Origin: Collybiopsis luxurians FD-317 M1
Taxonomy: Eukaryota > Basidiomycota > Agaricomycetes > Agaricales > Omphalotaceae
Direction of reading: 5' to 3'
NCBI GenBank assembly: GCA_000827265.1
Contig: KN834801.1
Span: 356,803 to 377,001, forward strand
DNA: 20,199 nucleotides
Shown here one piece after another: positions 18,631-20,199 of the stretch (positions are counted from its first letter, which is position 1; every line of letters begins with the position of its first letter). Position numbers and translations under genes: made by a program. The notes below the pieces were generated by a model. The model had not been told where the DNA came from. It saw nothing but the letters and a program-made list of their open reading frames with translations, and did no database searches.

Positions 18631-19735
18631 AATGTGATATTCTCCCTTTTTCATTGCCTTTAACCAATATTCTTTATTTCCTGTCAGTCATACAACCTTG
18701 TCATATTCTTGCAGTAGATCAGAACGGCGACAATAATCCCATTGACACATTATGTAACAATGAGCCATCAGACATAAGGTAGAGGCTGTGAGAATCCTGT
18801 GCCTTCAGTAAGCAGGATTCCATTCAATCACTTCTAAATATGGCAGACTTTAGGGTTGTATAATTTTTTTTGAATCAGAAGCAAAATCAAATGTAGATAA
18901 CAGGGGGGATATCCTCAATGAAATTTGGATCATTTTGCAAAAATAATTTCAGTAGGTTTGACTGGTAAAATGTATCACAATTTTTCCTTGTGAACTTCTA
19001 TTTTTTTGAAGACAATTTTCTAGCTTGAAAGGAATTGTATTCTTAATAAATTTCAAAACCAAAAACTTTGATTATCAATATAAATTTTGGTAAAAGACTA
19101 GAGTCCGCCGTAGCTCATTGATACCAGGCACTTGGAATGAGAAAAAGGGAATTGTATACCCAGCTTTTCACTTGCCTATTCACAAATACCAATCCATTTG
19201 GTCTCTTTAATAAATCTCCCCTTCAATCTTCTTAGAGAGGAAGCTGAAGAGAATGACCAGCCTGGACAGAGCATTGGCATGGTGAAAGAGCGAGTGTGTA
19301 GTCAGAGGAGCTTGGGAGCAAATCTCTCTGATATTTTGTGTAGCTGTGAAATTGGAATGCATCAGCCAATCGAACCCTACAAACACATTGATGTCATACT
19401 TTTCAATATGAGAAATGATCCCCTCCCCTTTCTGTGCTAAATCTAATCCTATATTTTTAAAATTTTATCTGCCCCTTCCTTAACATACTTCAAGTTGAAC
19501 TTAGATGTAGTTTCTTGTGGTAAGAAGTAGCAAAACCAAGGGGTGTGTAATTCGGTCATAAAGAACTGTTTAAGTGGAATCAGGCCAGGGGACATTACAT
19601 TGACTGGTCATCTTAGCTCCTGAGTGTAATAAAGAGGGCATTAATATAAATGATCTTCAATTGAGCATATTTAGAAAACATTAATAAAATGTAATATACC
19701 CACTGGGTAGGCACTCGAAGTAATTCTACTGAGCT
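18631..19735. other. AT-rich non-coding stretch
   Basis: No gene recognised. A short open frame at 19198-19440 has no splice context or family motif. The sequence is notably AT-rich around 18840-19080. Confidence 0.45.
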
Positions 19736-19737
19736 AA

Positions 19738-19801
19738 GGCTGCAGCCCCACTCAACCCATGAAGTTTAGGTTGCAGCCCCACTCAGCCCATGAGGTTGAG
19801 G
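19738..19801 (+). repeat. Two-copy 31-bp tandem repeat
   Basis: GG-Y-TGCAGCCCCACTCA-R-CCCATGA occurs at 19738 and again at 19769, an exact 31-bp period with a few substitutions. It lies just downstream (in minus-strand sense) of the tRNA-like locus. Confidence 0.8.
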
Positions 19802-19871
19802 CCAAGGCTGCACAGGGAATAAATACAACAGAAGTATGGACATTAAAAAAATTTGCATTCAATTCACTTAA

Positions 19872-19967
19872 TGGTTACAAGAGAGATTTGAACCCTTATC
19901 TTCCATAAGCAATCATTATCAATGAATAATTGAGATGGATGTCTTAACCAACTGGACCATGTCGTAA
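19872..19967 (-). tRNA. tRNA-like locus with intron-like insert (tRNA pseudogene or SINE head)
   Basis: Minus strand. The A box TGGTCCAGTTG fits TRGYNNARNNG and the B box GTTCAAATC fits GWTCRANNC. The acceptor ends TTACGAC and CTTGTAA pair with one G-T wobble and one C-C mismatch, and are followed directly by CCA in the genomic DNA. The anticodon stem can form as TCCAT with ATGGA, enclosing a 28-nt loop that includes an internal hairpin (CAATTAT with ATAAT-g-ATTG), which looks like an anticodon-loop intron. The anticodon is not clear: CAA is possible, but position 37 would be T and the variable arm is too short for tRNA-Leu. The mismatches and the genomic CCA point to a retroposed or decayed copy rather than an active tRNA gene. 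Confidence 0.5.
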
Positions 19968-20199
19968 AGCTGGTACGAACATCCATTCCTAACCCCTATT
20001 CATTTCTCTTTTACTATACATCTTTCACATGACCGCGTTTATGACTAACTTTCATATCAATACCTTTTGGACATACAACTCCTCCCTATCTCCACTCCAC
20101 ACGGTATCATTGTTCTTTTTCTATTTCGTTCCCACTGTCATTGTTTTATTAATGAACTGTCCTTGTTTCTCTTCTCGCATCTGTCGCATGACCACATGC
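19968..20199. other. Right-edge non-coding sequence
   Basis: T+C-rich on the plus strand. No gene or element recognised before the edge of the window. Confidence 0.4.

Noticed and set aside
19198..19440. 80-codon plus-strand frame downstream of the receptor
   Set aside because: No recognisable motif and no splice partner; it lies in AT-rich non-coding DNA.

Overview
The window looks like nuclear DNA of a filamentous fungus, most likely an agaricomycete basidiomycete. The coding sequences carry short GT-AG introns (39 to 66 nt, with ctaat-like branch points), and the recognisable families (NACHT NOD-like receptors with ankyrin or WD40 repeats, single-domain FAS1 proteins, pepsin-like A1 proteases) are typical of that group. 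I do not assign a species.

Layout. (1) 1-2664, minus strand: a NACHT-ankyrin receptor gene whose 3' end runs off the left edge, with a tandem 99-bp ankyrin array. Its reading frame can be followed over five exon blocks, but it is out by one base at the intron just before the Walker A motif. (2) 2665-4150: gene-poor DNA holding a 613-bp hAT-type MITE with a perfect 8-bp target duplication, inserted into an older family of short repeats. (3) 4160-6715 and 9105-12062: two copies of one segment, each carrying two FAS1 (fasciclin-domain) pseudogenes, here called A+B and C+D. Copy C is broken by a roughly 620-bp foreign block that replaced part of the gene. (4) 6719-7617, between the two copies: a truncated aspartic protease pseudogene on the minus strand, with a TATA box upstream. 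(5) 12063-13623: an exon-like remnant, a degenerate direct repeat, a 241-bp Tc1/mariner-type MITE with 59-bp inverted repeats, and a Ser/Pro-rich coding fragment. (6) 14217-18343, plus strand: a complete-looking NACHT-WD40 receptor gene of about 1346 codons with 14 highly similar WD repeats. (7) 18344-20199: non-coding DNA with two small tandem repeats and a tRNA-like locus with intact pol III A and B boxes.

The two receptor genes point outward from a roughly 11.5-kb block of decayed secreted-protein genes and mobile elements. Both have almost no N-terminal effector region. Instead, each carries a related short motif (an N-F-x-I core followed by a G-rich, F-containing segment) just ahead of the NACHT domain. 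In both, the variable residues of the sensor repeats are concentrated at a few positions inside otherwise homogenised units. This is the pattern expected of fungal allorecognition or immune receptors that evolve by repeat shuffling. The only gene that looks intact end to end is the NACHT-WD40 gene; everything between the receptors appears to be decaying.
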